Assembly (NCBI GenBank): GCA_949751835.1
Contig: CATKHK010000146.1
Span: 1 to 57,157 of the forward strand
Origin: Blepharisma japonicum
Taxonomy: Eukaryota > Ciliophora > Heterotrichea > Heterotrichida > Blepharismidae
Reading direction: 5' to 3'
Length of the DNA stretch: 57,157 nucleotides
The notes under the pieces are model-generated. The model did not search any database and was not told the DNA's origin. It was given only the letters and a program-made list of their open reading frames with translations. Of this stretch, positions 33,761 to 43,881 are shown piece by piece (position 1 is the stretch's first letter; the number at the start of each line of letters is the position of its first letter). A program made the position numbers and the translations under genes.

Positions 33761-34174
33761 ATTATTAAATTTCTGTACGAAGGTAACTGCCCTGAATGTG
33801 GCTACCATTTCGAGACCTTAAAACAAGCAAGAACCCACATGTCCAGAAACCATACTTGCTCCCCAGTATGTCCAATTTGCTCTAAATCTGAGAAAACAAG
33901 CAAAAGGCTTTCGTACCATATTCGAACAGATCATCCCAGATGCAAAGAGTGCTCCAAAAGATTTCATCGCCGAGATGAATATTATTTGCACAACTTATTG
34001 AAGCATATAGAAGAAATTATTATTGGGAATAAATTATTAAATGGAACGGGTAATCGAGAAAGAAAATGTAAATTGTGTGGACTTAAATTTTCTCAAAGGT
34101 GTTATGCGCATTTGCATATACAATGCGCTCATCCGTTGCTTAAGCCATTTTTCACAAACTTGAGAAGTAATTAA
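33761..34174 (+). CDS. C2H2 zinc-finger protein, 5' end unresolved
   Basis: The open frame runs from after a TAA near 33758 to TAA at 34172. It encodes C2H2-type fingers: C-P-E-C-G-Y-H-F ... A-R-T-H-M-S-R-N-H, C-P-I-C-S-K ... Y-H-I-R-T-D-H, C-K-E-C-S-K-R-F ... H-N-L-L-K-H, and C-K-L-C-G-L-K-F ... L-H-I-Q-C-A-H. The first ATG in frame (33839) falls inside the first finger, which would be cut off, so the true start must be upstream or through an intron I cannot see. Nucleic-acid binding is the likely role. Confidence 0.72.
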   Translation: MIKFLYEGNCPECGYHFETLKQARTHMSRNHTCSPVCPICSKSEKTSKRLSYHIRTDHPRCKECSKRFHRRDEYYLHNLLKHIEEIIIGNKLLNGTGNRERKCKLCGLKFSQRCYAHLHIQCAHPLLKPFFTNLRSN

Positions 34175-34247
34175 ATAAATTAAATTTATTATAAATAACA
34201 ATTGATTATTAGTAAAGCTTTATCTCTAATAATTTATCTCCTAATAA

Positions 34248-35063
34248 ATGGCTCTAAAAAGGCTCAGTCTTATTGCTAATCACCTCAATTCGGAACCAAA
34301 ACTAGCTACTTACCAAACAACTGCAGACAAAATTGCGATAATCACAATTACTCGTCCATCAAAACTGAACGCTTTCAGCACAGATGTCTGGAATGAGTTA
34401 AATCCTCTATTCCGACAAGCAGAAGACGACCCAAACGTCCATATAGTAATTTTGACTGGAGTCGGAAAAGCTTTTGCAGCAGGTGCTGATGTTTCTGAAT
34501 TTCAAAATAAATCAACTTCTTCAGTTATCATTACAAACCCTATAGAAAACTGGTTCACAGTTTTGCCTAGAATGAAAAAGCCTATAATTGCGGCTGTAAA
34601 TGGACTAGCATTAGGAGGTGGCTGCGAAGTAGCCATGATGTGTGATATTATCATTGCTAGTAAAACTGCAAAATTTGGGCAGCCTGAAATTAAGCTTGGT
34701 CTAATACCTGGAGCAGGTGGAACTCAAAGGCTTACAAAAGCTGTAGGAAAATATAAAGCTATGGAATTGATTCTAACTGGAGATATGATTTCTGCTGATG
34801 AAGCTAAAGAAATGGGGCTTGTTAATAAAGTTGTAGAAAATGCTCTAGAAGAGGCAATTGTAATAGCAAAGAAGATAGCAAGCTATTCCGTTCCAGTTGT
34901 AGGAATTGCCAAAAAATCAATTAATTTTGCATTAGAAGTAGGACTATCAGCTGGACTGGCACATGAGTTAGCATTATTTAACTCAGGGTTTTCATTGCAA
35001 GACAAAGAAGAAGGAATATCAGCACTTTTGAATAAAAGAAAGCCTAATTTTACTAATAAATAA
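34248..35063 (+). CDS. ECHS1: Enoyl-CoA hydratase (short-chain)
   Basis: 271 residues. A crotonase with both catalytic glutamates: E127 in G-G-G-C-E-V-A-M-M-C-D and E147 in F-G-Q-P-E-I-K-L-G-L-I-P-G, 20 residues apart as in mammalian ECHS1 (144/164). The oxyanion-hole region has A-A-G-A-D-V and A-L-G-G-G-C. The basic, Ser-containing N-terminus (L-K-R-L-S-L-I-A) could be a mitochondrial presequence. It hydrates trans-2-enoyl-CoA in fatty-acid beta-oxidation. No intron and no in-frame TGA. Confidence 0.93.
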   Translation: MALKRLSLIANHLNSEPKLATYQTTADKIAIITITRPSKLNAFSTDVWNELNPLFRQAEDDPNVHIVILTGVGKAFAAGADVSEFQNKSTSSVIITNPIENWFTVLPRMKKPIIAAVNGLALGGGCEVAMMCDIIIASKTAKFGQPEIKLGLIPGAGGTQRLTKAVGKYKAMELILTGDMISADEAKEMGLVNKVVENALEEAIVIAKKIASYSVPVVGIAKKSINFALEVGLSAGLAHELALFNSGFSLQDKEEGISALLNKRKPNFTNK

Positions 35064-35135
35064 AACTATTCCTGATAAGCAATTATATATATTTATAAAT
35101 TATTTATATCAACTAAAAACTTCATAAAACTATTA

Positions 35136-35582
35136 ATGGAATCTCTTGTTATTGCTGCTGGATGTGACCATGCAGGAATTAACTTTAAGCAGCAGCTTAT
35201 CCAACATCTTCAAAGCAAAGGTGCAACTATAATTGATGTTGGCTGCTTTCCTGGAGAGATTGTTGATTATCCACTATATGCAAAAGCTGTATGTGATAAA
35301 ATTAAACAAAATCAAGCCCAATATGGATTAATTGTATGTGGAGGAGGGATGGCAACTTCAATGACTGCCAATAAATTTCCTGGAATTAGATGTGCTTTAT
35401 GCCATGATCATTGGACTGCAGAAACATCAAGGAAAAAATATGACTGCAATGTGATTGCATTAGGGGAAAGAACAATTTCTTATTGGGTTGCTGAAGAAAT
35501 GGTGGATGCATTTTTCGCAACTAAATTTGATGATTGTGAAGATAACCAAAGAAGAAAAAATTTAATTGATTTGTTAATTTAA
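35136..35582 (+). CDS. rpiB: Ribose-5-phosphate isomerase B
   Basis: 148 residues, the family's usual length. A-G-C-D-H-A-G is the substrate-binding D-H motif; C68 in L-I-V-C-G-G-G-M is the catalytic cysteine; T-A-N-K-F-P-G-I-R and a C-terminal helix follow. RpiB interconverts ribose-5-phosphate and ribulose-5-phosphate in the pentose phosphate pathway. The conserved R-x-H-N-x-x-N-V segment reads R-K-K-Y-D-C-N-V, so the ring-opening histidine is replaced by Lys, and the G-T-G-x-G loop is G-G-G-M-A. It is a bacterial-type enzyme also found in several protists. Function is likely, but the substitutions leave some doubt. Confidence 0.88.
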   Translation: MESLVIAAGCDHAGINFKQQLIQHLQSKGATIIDVGCFPGEIVDYPLYAKAVCDKIKQNQAQYGLIVCGGGMATSMTANKFPGIRCALCHDHWTAETSRKKYDCNVIALGERTISYWVAEEMVDAFFATKFDDCEDNQRRKNLIDLLI

Positions 35583-36026
35583 TTTATTGAGTGGGAAGAT
35601 AATTCATTATAAAAATATAGAAATATAACATATGCTAAATACTCACGCAAGCTATATATTGATGATTTTATCCTATAAATTAAGGAAGAGCAATCGAGAT
35701 TAGTAATAAAGCAAATCTTTATTTTTCTTATTTATTCTAATGCTATGCAATTGCAAATATTTATATACTATGTCGATATTTATTTTTTCGCTCTGTTCTG
35801 CATTTTAAAGCACTAAAGTCTAGAATTCTCAAATCCTAAAATATTTTTATTAAATTACTAAATCTCAAGTAAAATAAGTTTAAGAAATGAGAAATATACT
35901 CTGCACACTTCACATGAAAAATAAGTCTAGTGCCATTTTTAATAAGGTTATTTTTCATTTATTAAAAAATGCATAATGATTACAAGAATTTCTATCTTTC
36001 TCAATTTAGCAAATATTTAAATTAAA
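35583..36026. other. Intergenic, nothing recognised
   Basis: Very AT-rich spacer between the convergent RpiB and U-box genes. No open frame of note, repeat or RNA was seen. Confidence 0.6.
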
Positions 36027-37181
36027 TTAGTATATTTTAGTTATTATAATAGTTCCATCAATGCTTTTTGAGTTCAAAAATTTTCCACAATCTGAAAAGG
36101 CAACAGATTGTATCCAATTTTGATGCCCTTTTATCTGCTTTATTATTTTTTTGTCTGCAATACTCCAAATATTAATAGCAAAATCTCCATGGCTTGAAGC
36201 AATTAATTTTCGATCAGGGGAAAATTTTATTGCTGTCACCCAGCTTGATTTATCATTTATTTTGCCAAAAATTCCACTTTGGTACTGAGATTCAATATCC
36301 CAAAGAATTACTTTTCCATCCCAACCTCCAGAAACTATCAATTTTTCATCGCTTGAAATATCAATAGCGGAGATAGCTCTTTTATGCCCTATGTAGTCTT
36401 TTATTTTCTTTTTGGATTCTAAGTTCCATAAAGTGACTTCATTATCTCTATTTCCAGAAGCTAAAAGCTTCCCGCTATTGGAAAATTGGATAAAGGTAAT
36501 TTCGGAAGAATTGTGCCTTAATGAAATTTCATTTTCATTAGTTGCTGTATTAATTACAAAAATGTAATTAGAATCAGCATATGCATAATGGTTTCCATCT
36601 TTTGAAGTGGCAGATATTTTCGATGATTGGTATTCAATAGGCTGAGATAAAACCAACTTTGAGCTTTCAAATTCAATAGTATTGAATTTGCTTGAATATA
36701 CTTCGCTACTTTTGACAAACCTATCAGCTGAACTATAAAATAACACCCCAAGAATTACGATAAATGCAGAATAATCAAAAATTGTATTTCTTTTTTTTGT
36801 TTTTCTTTGAGTTTCTAGTCTGCCTAGCAAAGAGTTTATTTCTTGGCTCTTTTTATTAATTTCATCTTTTAGGCATTTTTCTTTAGATTTGTACTCAACT
36901 TCTTTATTTCTTATTATATCGCAGCTTTGAGTTGTCTTGGTTTGATTTTCTATAAATTCATGTATTAAAGACCTTGCAAGATAATTTTCGATGAAAGTCA
37001 TGTTCGTTAAACTTTCATTAGTTAAAGGGCTTCGTCTATTACCGGTTTTTAGCCATCTCTTAATTGCTTTTCGCTCATAAGTATGGCCATCAGCTGCTAT
37101 GACTGGATCTTTCATTAATTCCTGAGTTATGGGGCATAAAAAGCAATCTGGGATATTTTCTTCAATTAGCTTTTGGGACAT
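36027..37181 (-). CDS. U-box / WD40 protein with one membrane helix
   Basis: 384 residues. Residues 10-80 are a U-box: F-L-C-P-I-T-Q-E-L-M-K-D-P-V, then G-H-T-Y-E-R-K-A-I-K-R-W-L, and S-P-L-T-N-E-S-L. After a helical linker there is one hydrophobic helix near 135-150 (F-I-V-I-L-G-V-L-F-Y). Residues 195-384 form four or five WD40 blades ending ...V-T-L-W, K-V-I-L-W-D and A-I-N-I-W-S. This is an E3 ubiquitin ligase layout with the propeller for substrate binding, possibly membrane-anchored. The blade count is low for a closed seven-blade ring. Confidence 0.85.
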   Translation of the reverse strand: MSQKLIEENIPDCFLCPITQELMKDPVIAADGHTYERKAIKRWLKTGNRRSPLTNESLTNMTFIENYLARSLIHEFIENQTKTTQSCDIIRNKEVEYKSKEKCLKDEINKKSQEINSLLGRLETQRKTKKRNTIFDYSAFIVILGVLFYSSADRFVKSSEVYSSKFNTIEFESSKLVLSQPIEYQSSKISATSKDGNHYAYADSNYIFVINTATNENEISLRHNSSEITFIQFSNSGKLLASGNRDNEVTLWNLESKKKIKDYIGHKRAISAIDISSDEKLIVSGGWDGKVILWDIESQYQSGIFGKINDKSSWVTAIKFSPDRKLIASSHGDFAINIWSIADKKIIKQIKGHQNWIQSVAFSDCGKFLNSKSIDGTIIITKIY

Positions 37182-38367
37182 ATATTTATATCATTTAAAC
37201 TTTGAAATCGCTTAAAAATGGCTTTTCTATGCGATAACGGATATCTTAAAGGATACAGCAGGAAATGATTTCTTGAGGGAGATGAGATGCTAAAATTCCA
37301 ATTAGAACGAGCTAATTATAGTAAGAATTGATAACATTTTAGCTATTTATAGTCATATTTTAATTATTTATTTAAAATTTATGATAATGGAGGATAGAAT
37401 TATAGAATATTAAGAAGTAAACATAATTTATCTTGAATATTAAATAATAATCACTCAAAGAAGAAAAATCAATTAATTTTTTAAAATTCAATGTTCCATT
37501 ATAATTTTATTAATAAATGCATTTTCTTTGATATGGATTAATCTATATGATTTACTATCTATAAATTTTCAACAAAGCTGATGAGTCCTTATAACTCAAT
37601 TTTTGACTTACTTTCTCTCGTACATTTGCATTTCTAGATTTTGGATATGTCTGAGAAAATGCTTAAAATTTGGAATGGGTTCTAAGCTTAAACTATACTG
37701 TGCTCACAATGTAATTTAAATAAGTATATTTGACTAAATTTCACTTAGGTTATTTTCTTATGATAAACTTAAAAGATGACTTCATAAGAAATATAGCCAT
37801 TATGTTGTCACATATCTCATATTATTTTTAAACTTATGTAGAATTGATTTCCAATTATAATTATTATAGAATTGCATTAAGTTCACAATTATTTATTTAT
37901 TTAAATTATTCCTTCTAATTTTTTGTAAGATTCCTCGCAATCGATTCTATAAATTTCTTGAAAATTTTATCATGTGCATAGATTGAGTATTAATTACTCA
38001 TAAATTCTAATACTTCTTTTAAGTCCACATTCCTTTTGTGATATTATTCATTCGAAAACATTAATTGAATTTTTAAATTCCCTTTTTTTGTCAAATGCGT
38101 GATTGATCTGGTGAATAAAAGTGAAGCAATTTCTATAATAATATATATGGATAGCATCTTAGACAACCCTTCAAAAATTTTCTCTGATGATCTTTGCTTG
38201 CTTGAGATGCATAAATCCATGATGAACTCTATACTTTAGCTTTTGGGCAAGATAGGCAAGGTTCTGCTATTCATAATATTTGCAGCATGCCTTACCAATA
38301 AATTGCATGGAAGAAAAATTTTTCTATGCACTCTATCTGAGATTTTATAATTCTGTAGAATCATAAA
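37182..38367. other. Long intergenic stretch, nothing recognised
   Basis: About 1.2 kb, very AT-rich and closed in all frames beyond short lengths. The motif CTGATGAGTC near 37580 recalls a hammerhead core but has no matching GAAA strand. It probably holds regulatory DNA of the two flanking, divergent genes. Confidence 0.55.
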
Positions 38368-39381
38368 ATGAAGCGAAGTAAAAATTTAACAGCGAAAAGG
38401 AGGGCTGGTATAAAAGAAATCGACTGGCCATTTGATCCTCTTACATTACTCATTCGCTGAGCGATACTGTTTATCAATTCAATGCTTGATTGCTGCAAAG
38501 GTGGGTCTTATAAAATAAATTCAGAAATTCTAGAATCTCCAAGAGAGTCTGAAAAATTAAATATTTTAAAACTAAAAATACGGGAAAATCTACAAGAACT
38601 ACAGGATTCTAGTAATTTTATAAAAAACTCTCTCAGAATTAAGGAAAGCCAATTCGAATCAATTAATTTTCAAAACTGCTTTAAAATTAAAAAAGATCAG
38701 CTGTATTCTGATTTAAATTATTGCAAATTTTCCAGCGAATATTATTTTCTTAAAACTATAAATTCTCAAAAAAAAATTTTTAAAGTTCCGCTTCTGCCTT
38801 ATTTAAACTCAAGATTGCGCCATGAAAATATAGTAAAAACAATTGGGTATACAAAAATTAATAATCAGAAATATATCATATTAGAATATCTACCTAAAAC
38901 ATTACATGAATATTTAGATGATAATTTGGATTTAAAACAAAGACTTGGAATAATTTTAGACATAGGACGAGGGTTATGCTTTATGCATATGAAAAATACC
39001 GTGCTGATGAATTTGAGCCCTTGGAGTGTCTTTATAAGTCCTGAAGGCAAGGCTGTGATATTTGATTTGGATTGCTGCAGCAATTTAAATATGGAGACTC
39101 AGAGTGATATAACGTATAAAGAGCAGGATTTTGCATCTCCAGAAGCTTTAAATGGAAATCGGGAATTTTATTGTGATGTGTATTCTTATGGGCTAATTGT
39201 TTACTATATTTTGACTAATGGGCCATATTCAGAGTATATAGGAATGGATGATATCGATGAAGAATTTCAAGGTATTATCAAGCTGATGTTAAGAAATAAC
39301 CCTTATGAGAGGCCTGATATTGGGTTTTGCTATAAAGAGTTTGAAAGGATAGATGGAGAGCTTCAAAATAGGTGAGATTAG
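38368..39381 (+). CDS. Protein pseudokinase (TKL-like)
   Basis: 337 residues, with TGA at 38458 and 39373 read as Trp; the true stop is TAG at 39379. The start at 38368 adds 38 residues to the longer uninterrupted block. The kinase fold is clear: I-L-E-Y-L-P-K-T-L-H-E-Y-L in the hinge, I-L-D-I-G-R-G-L-C-F-M-H, F-A-S-P-E-A-L in the activation region, D-V-Y-S-Y-G-L-I-V, and N-P-Y-E-R-P-D-I at the end. However, the H-R-D-L-K-P-x-N loop reads L-M-N-L-S-P-W-S and D-F-G reads D-L-D, so the catalytic Asp, Lys and Asn are missing. Likely catalytically inactive, acting as a scaffold or regulator. Confidence 0.85.
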
Positions 39382-39738
39382 GTTATATAAAATTGTTCCT
39401 AATTCATGGGCAATATAAAATTTATTGTTGCAAACTATCATATTTTACATTAATTAAAATATTAGTGATATATTTTAGGTATAATTAAAAATTAATCAAT
39501 TGCAAAGGCAGTAAAACTTTATTTTATCAGTCTTCAAAATAATTATGATTTGTTGAATAGATCGAAATCTAATATATTTATATTTTATTAGGCATCTAAA
39601 CATAAATTAATCATTTGTAGTAGCTCTGTATAAATTTGATCGAAAATTATTTAAAGTTAGTTTATTTATTTTCTTTATCACAAGTTTTAAATTCCTAAAA
39701 ATTATGGAAATTAATAGGATTCAACCATTGGTATAAAT
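39382..39738. other. Intergenic, nothing recognised
   Basis: AT-rich spacer between the pseudokinase and the fusion-protein gene, on the same strand; presumably the latter's promoter. No open frames. Confidence 0.6.
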
Positions 39739-42672
39739 ATGTCAAGCCCAAGGTCCTTTGTTGACGATCTCTTCAGCCAAGAGCACATTTCTCTTCGCCT
39801 CAAAAGAGCCTTAAGTGAGAATAAAATTTTTTCAACCCATGTTGGCCTAAAAGAAGAAATCAATTACGATTATGAAAAAATCAAAAAACTACTGTCAGTT
39901 TCACCACCATTCCTCTACCTAAACTTAGAAGAAAGAGACCTATTGATCAGCTCCTCTAAATTCATAAACTTCAGGGCTTCAAACTTCCCAATCCTTATTT
40001 CTGGCGAAACTGACAACTTTGGTGTCATGATTGAAGGACAAGCTTGTGCGACATCAGACACCAATTCCAGTTTTTCTGAATATCTGTTCCCTGGAGACTG
40101 TTTTGGAATTGAAGGCTGCATACTAGGCAAAACAGCTTATACGATTAAAACAGCCAGTGATTTCTCTATCGTCATGATCTGTCCAAAAGACTGCTTAATG
40201 AAGCTTGTTGTCCCTGAAAAGCAGTTTACTTTGCTCATTGCAAGGTCACTTGTAGAGAAGCAGCATATATTTTTGCCTTTACAAAAATTCAGAAGTTTTG
40301 TTTCAGAAGGAGCTCAGAGAGGGGAAATTGACTTAATCAGACTCGTTGATATTTATAAGGAAATCAACTCATCTCTGCACCCTGGGATGAATAATTCAGA
40401 AATTGACATTTCAGCTTGGAAATATGCAATTAGAAGGCTCCCTGAAGATATTACAAATACTTTTGTATTTTATGGGACAACAAGGCTGCCACTAATATTA
40501 AACCACCCAGAGTTCAATATCCCAGTAAAAAGTAGCGCAAGGGCCAGGACCATTTTTACTCAAATGAGAGGGAAAAATATTGTTGTATTTAGAGAGCTTG
40601 AAACTGATTTACTTGATTTTTTATCAAATTTATGCATTCATATCCTCGAAAGTCGAAAACTGCGCCAATTCTTACGGACTCCAGATATTATCCAAATGCT
40701 TTTAAATAACGACGAATTAGACACACTTTCCTTACCAGAAGGAACCCTTGAAGGACTGAAAGAAATTTGGCCAACAGACTGCTATAAAAGATGTGCAGAA
40801 ATAATCCTTCACCATGAAGACTTCAATATGTTCATTTATATCCCAAGAATGCATCTTTCAGCTGACCCAGGAGAAAGATGGACTGCTAGACTCTGGAACG
40901 AGTGCCAGGTCTGCTTAGAAATTGGCTCAGTTTCCATTGGTGAAGCTATAAACTTAGGACTTACAGTCGACGTAATTCAAGGAAGTACCAGAACTCTTCT
41001 TAACACTTTAAGCCCTTATGTTTTTGAAAAACAAAACGACATCAGAGAATGGTTCAGTAAGTCAGGAAAGGTCTTAAAAACTAAAGAATTCCCGAACGCG
41101 ATTGATGAACTTTGTGCGATGGCTTATTACTATTTTAAAGAATTCCCAGATGAAGAAGTTAAAAAAGCAGAAAGAGAAAAAGCAGCTGGTATCCATAAAA
41201 TTGAAGAAACCGAAATGACAGGTGTCAGAGTGCTTCTAATTAACGTCAGCAAAATTGACCCGAACTTTGTAGATCCTCATTTCGTGCCCAAACCTAGAGG
41301 ACTATTACACCTAGTTGTGAATATTGGCTATACGTTTGGGAAACAGTGTCTTGATATAGTCAAATGTCTAACTTTACTGTTTGGAAATTCTATAAATTCA
41401 TTCAATGTAATTGGAAAAGCAGGAGGGCTTGTAGGGGAAAGAACTGATATTTTGATAGCTACCAAGTTCTTTGATGAAACGTCACAGACTGTCACAAGAG
41501 CCAATCCTTCAGGACTCAACCCAGAAAGGCTTAGCAAAATGGCTGAGTGCGATGTCCACGTAGGACCAATGCTTACAGTTGGAGGCACAGTGCTTCAAAA
41601 TTCATTTTTGCTTAAATACTATCTATATTTACAAGGATGCATTGGCTTAGAAATGGAAGGCTGCTACTTTGCCCAAGGTGTCCAGCAAGGTATAGACGCA
41701 GGATTTATTAAAAAAGATGTACCGAGCAGGTATCTTTACTATGTTTCTGATTTGCCATTAGACCCTAATAGCAACTTGGCCCAAGAAGAAGGAAACGTGT
41801 CTTGGGACGAAGGAATAGCAGCAATGAACGCTGTCACCAGACACTGCTTACAATTAATTTTCAATTCTGATGAAGAATACACAGGGAACTCTTCATTTAG
41901 AAAAGAAGTGAAACTATTCTTTGAACAAGCCAAAGGAAAAGTGGCAGTGGTTACTTCTGGAGGGACCTCAGTTCCTCTTGAACAGCACACTGTTAGGTCA
42001 ATTGAAAATTTCTCTACTGGTCAAAGAGGGTCAAAAATTGCTGAGCAGTTTTTGGAGAAAGGCTACACTGTGCTATTTTTAACGAGAAATACAGGTAAAT
42101 TGCCATTTTTAAGACTTATAAACCAGCATGATGTGTTGAAAACTCCAGAAATCGCTGCAGATATTCAAAGCTTAGTAGATAAATTCCAAAACTACAAAGA
42201 TGGAGGGAAACTGCTGATCCAGGAATTTATCACTGTAGAGTCTTACCTATCAAGATTAGAAGAAATTACGATTGAGGCAAAAAAATACCAAGAAAACACC
42301 ATTTTTGTCCTTTCAGCCGCAGTAAGCGACTTTATGCTTGCAGGACCTCCATCTACTCACAAAATTAAGAGTGACCTGCCTAAGTTAGATTTATCATTAG
42401 TTCCTACCCCTAAGAAGCTTGGTTTAATCAAAAAATTGTGCAGCAAATCGTTAGTTATTTCTTTCAAGCTAGAAACTGATCCTAAAGAGCTTCTCAAATC
42501 TTGCCACAAGGCTCTTTCAAAATACGAAGTAGATTATGTCGTTGGCAACGTCCTAGATATGAGAAACCAAGAGCTTATCCTAGTCTCCCAAGACCACTCA
42601 GTACCTTTCACAATTGCTGACGGCGATTTAGAAGAGCAGCTCGTCTCAGAGCTTATAAGAATTCGTGGATAA
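39739..42672 (+). CDS. CNBD / phosphorylase-like / PPC synthetase fusion
   Basis: 977 residues in a single exon, without in-frame TGA. Residues 60-170 look like a cyclic-nucleotide-binding beta-roll: [19 protein letters not shown], and [12 protein letters not shown]. Residues 170-490 are helical and unassigned. Residues 495-720 resemble a nucleoside phosphorylase fold: [18 protein letters not shown], and the [12 protein letters not shown] signature near 637. Residues 733-977 are phosphopantothenoylcysteine ligase (PPCS/CoaB): [28 protein letters not shown], and [12 protein letters not shown] catalyses the second step of CoA synthesis from phosphopantothenate. The CNBD suggests regulation by a cyclic nucleotide (inference). 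Confidence 0.88.
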   Translation: MSSPRSFVDDLFSQEHISLRLKRALSENKIFSTHVGLKEEINYDYEKIKKLLSVSPPFLYLNLEERDLLISSSKFINFRASNFPILISGETDNFGVMIEGQACATSDTNSSFSEYLFPGDCFGIEGCILGKTAYTIKTASDFSIVMICPKDCLMKLVVPEKQFTLLIARSLVEKQHIFLPLQKFRSFVSEGAQRGEIDLIRLVDIYKEINSSLHPGMNNSEIDISAWKYAIRRLPEDITNTFVFYGTTRLPLILNHPEFNIPVKSSARARTIFTQMRGKNIVVFRELETDLLDFLSNLCIHILESRKLRQFLRTPDIIQMLLNNDELDTLSLPEGTLEGLKEIWPTDCYKRCAEIILHHEDFNMFIYIPRMHLSADPGERWTARLWNECQVCLEIGSVSIGEAINLGLTVDVIQGSTRTLLNTLSPYVFEKQNDIREWFSKSGKVLKTKEFPNAIDELCAMAYYYFKEFPDEEVKKAEREKAAGIHKIEETEMTGVRVLLINVSKIDPNFVDPHFVPKPRGLLHLVVNIGYTFGKQCLDIVKCLTLLFGNSINSFNVIGKAGGLVGERTDILIATKFFDETSQTVTRANPSGLNPERLSKMAECDVHVGPMLTVGGTVLQNSFLLKYYLYLQGCIGLEMEGCYFAQGVQQGIDAGFIKKDVPSRYLYYVSDLPLDPNSNLAQEEGNVSWDEGIAAMNAVTRHCLQLIFNSDEEYTGNSSFRKEVKLFFEQAKGKVAVVTSGGTSVPLEQHTVRSIENFSTGQRGSKIAEQFLEKGYTVLFLTRNTGKLPFLRLINQHDVLKTPEIAADIQSLVDKFQNYKDGGKLLIQEFITVESYLSRLEEITIEAKKYQENTIFVLSAAVSDFMLAGPPSTHKIKSDLPKLDLSLVPTPKKLGLIKKLCSKSLVISFKLETDPKELLKSCHKALSKYEVDYVVGNVLDMRNQELILVSQDHSVPFTIADGDLEEQLVSELIRIRG

Positions 42673-42686
42673 TTTTACTAAAATTA

Positions 42687-43865
42687 TTATCTTCTTAAGT
42701 AAACTCTTTCGTCTTGCGTTCTCAAAGTACCTTTGGGCAAAAACTCAGCCACATGAGGAGCATACTCCTGAAGCAGTCTTTGCCTTTCTCTTTCCACAAT
42801 TTCTTTCTTCCTCATTTCTTCTTCTTTCGTCCTTCTTTCCTCTTCTGCTTCTCTTTCCCTTTCTCTTTGCAGCATTTCCAGCTTCTGCTGCCAGAGAGCG
42901 TCAGCTTGTCTTTTATGCTCCAGTTCTTTCATTCTACGTTTCTGAGCGTTCATTTGCTCAATTCTGTCGTCCTCAGCGAATTTCCTCATCATTTGTTCTT
43001 TGAATTCTTTTTCAAGCCGAACCTCTTCTTTTTTCTGCTCTTCTTTGAGCTTCTTTTGGTACTCGTTAGCAACCATAAGTTCTTCTTTTATTTTGTTCAT
43101 TTTTCCAGCTCTTTCTTGATCACGCATTCTTTCATTGTATTCGAATTCTTCATAGTATAAGTCATTTCTCAGCTTTTCTATATATTCTTGTTCTGCACGT
43201 CTGCGCTCTTCTTCAGCTTGCAGCCTGTCAAAAATTTCATTTCTGGCTTCTTCTTTTTTTGCTCGAAGTATGGCGATTTCTTCTTCTCGTCTTTCTTTTT
43301 CGAGCTGGTATTGTCGGAGAGCTTCTGCTTCTTTCATTTCTCGCTCTCTTGCAGCTTGGATTTGATTTCTTCTTAGTCTGACACTTTCTTCCATATCTCT
43401 GATAGCCTGCTGCTTTTTTTCTTCCATCCTTCTCAATGAGTCTTGGTCTTCATCAATCAATTTTTGCACCAAAGCGTCGACCTGAGATTTTTCTCTAAGG
43501 TATTCATTATAAGCTTCTTGGCGTAACTGCTCTCTTTCAATCATTTGTTGTTGTAACACCTCTTTGGACTTCAACCTTTCACGCTTCTTTTCTTCTTCCA
43601 TCTGAGCTTGAAGTTTAAGTTGATTTTCTGCATTTTTAAGCATCGCTTTTTCAATATATGCGTCTCTCAATACTTCTTCTTCACGTCTCGCATGAAGTTC
43701 TTGTAACTGCGCTGTTCGTTCTTTATTAACATAAGCTGCACTGAGCTTTTGGCGAAGATCTCGCAGCTCTTCACTTTCTGCACAGATGCGCTGGACTTCT
43801 CGCTTTTCTCGCTCACGATCAAGTTGACGACGTTGAAGCTCTGCGGCAAGCCTTTCTTCAATCAT
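42687..43865 (-). CDS. MNS1: MNS1-like axonemal coiled-coil protein
   Basis: 392 residues from the ATG at 43863-43865; an ATG 16 codons upstream would overlap the divergent neighbour's coding start and is less likely. It is a continuous Arg/Glu/Lys-rich helix of the trichohyalin-plectin (TPH) type. Family-specific stretches are E-L-R-D-L-R-Q-K-L-S-A-A-Y-V-N-K-E-R-T-A-Q, F-A-E-D-D-R-I-E-Q-M-N-A-Q-K-R-R-M-K-E-L-E-H, and L-P-K-G near the C-terminus. MNS1 is a microtubule inner protein that stabilises doublets in motile cilia. Long opposite-strand frames here are shadows of its repetitive codons. Confidence 0.87.
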   Translation of the reverse strand: MIEERLAAELQRRQLDREREKREVQRICAESEELRDLRQKLSAAYVNKERTAQLQELHARREEEVLRDAYIEKAMLKNAENQLKLQAQMEEEKKRERLKSKEVLQQQMIEREQLRQEAYNEYLREKSQVDALVQKLIDEDQDSLRRMEEKKQQAIRDMEESVRLRRNQIQAAREREMKEAEALRQYQLEKERREEEIAILRAKKEEARNEIFDRLQAEEERRRAEQEYIEKLRNDLYYEEFEYNERMRDQERAGKMNKIKEELMVANEYQKKLKEEQKKEEVRLEKEFKEQMMRKFAEDDRIEQMNAQKRRMKELEHKRQADALWQQKLEMLQREREREAEEERRTKEEEMRKKEIVERERQRLLQEYAPHVAEFLPKGTLRTQDERVYLRR

Positions 43866-43881
43866 TTTGAATTTTATATAA
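43866..43881. promoter_or_regulatory. 16-bp divergent spacer between two start codons
   Basis: Only 16 bp, all A/T but one base (TTTGAATTTTATATAA), separate the MNS1 start codon from the start of the divergent hyccin-like gene. Any bidirectional promoter must overlap one or both 5' leaders or coding regions. It contains a TATA-like core, TTTATATAA. Confidence 0.7.

Noticed and set aside
37580-37620. Hammerhead-like core CTGATGAGTC
   Set aside because: No matching GAAA strand and no three-stem junction can be formed.
42665-43376. Plus-strand Phe/Leu/Ser-rich frames over MNS1
   Set aside because: Antisense of Lys/Glu/Arg coiled-coil codons; no independent support.
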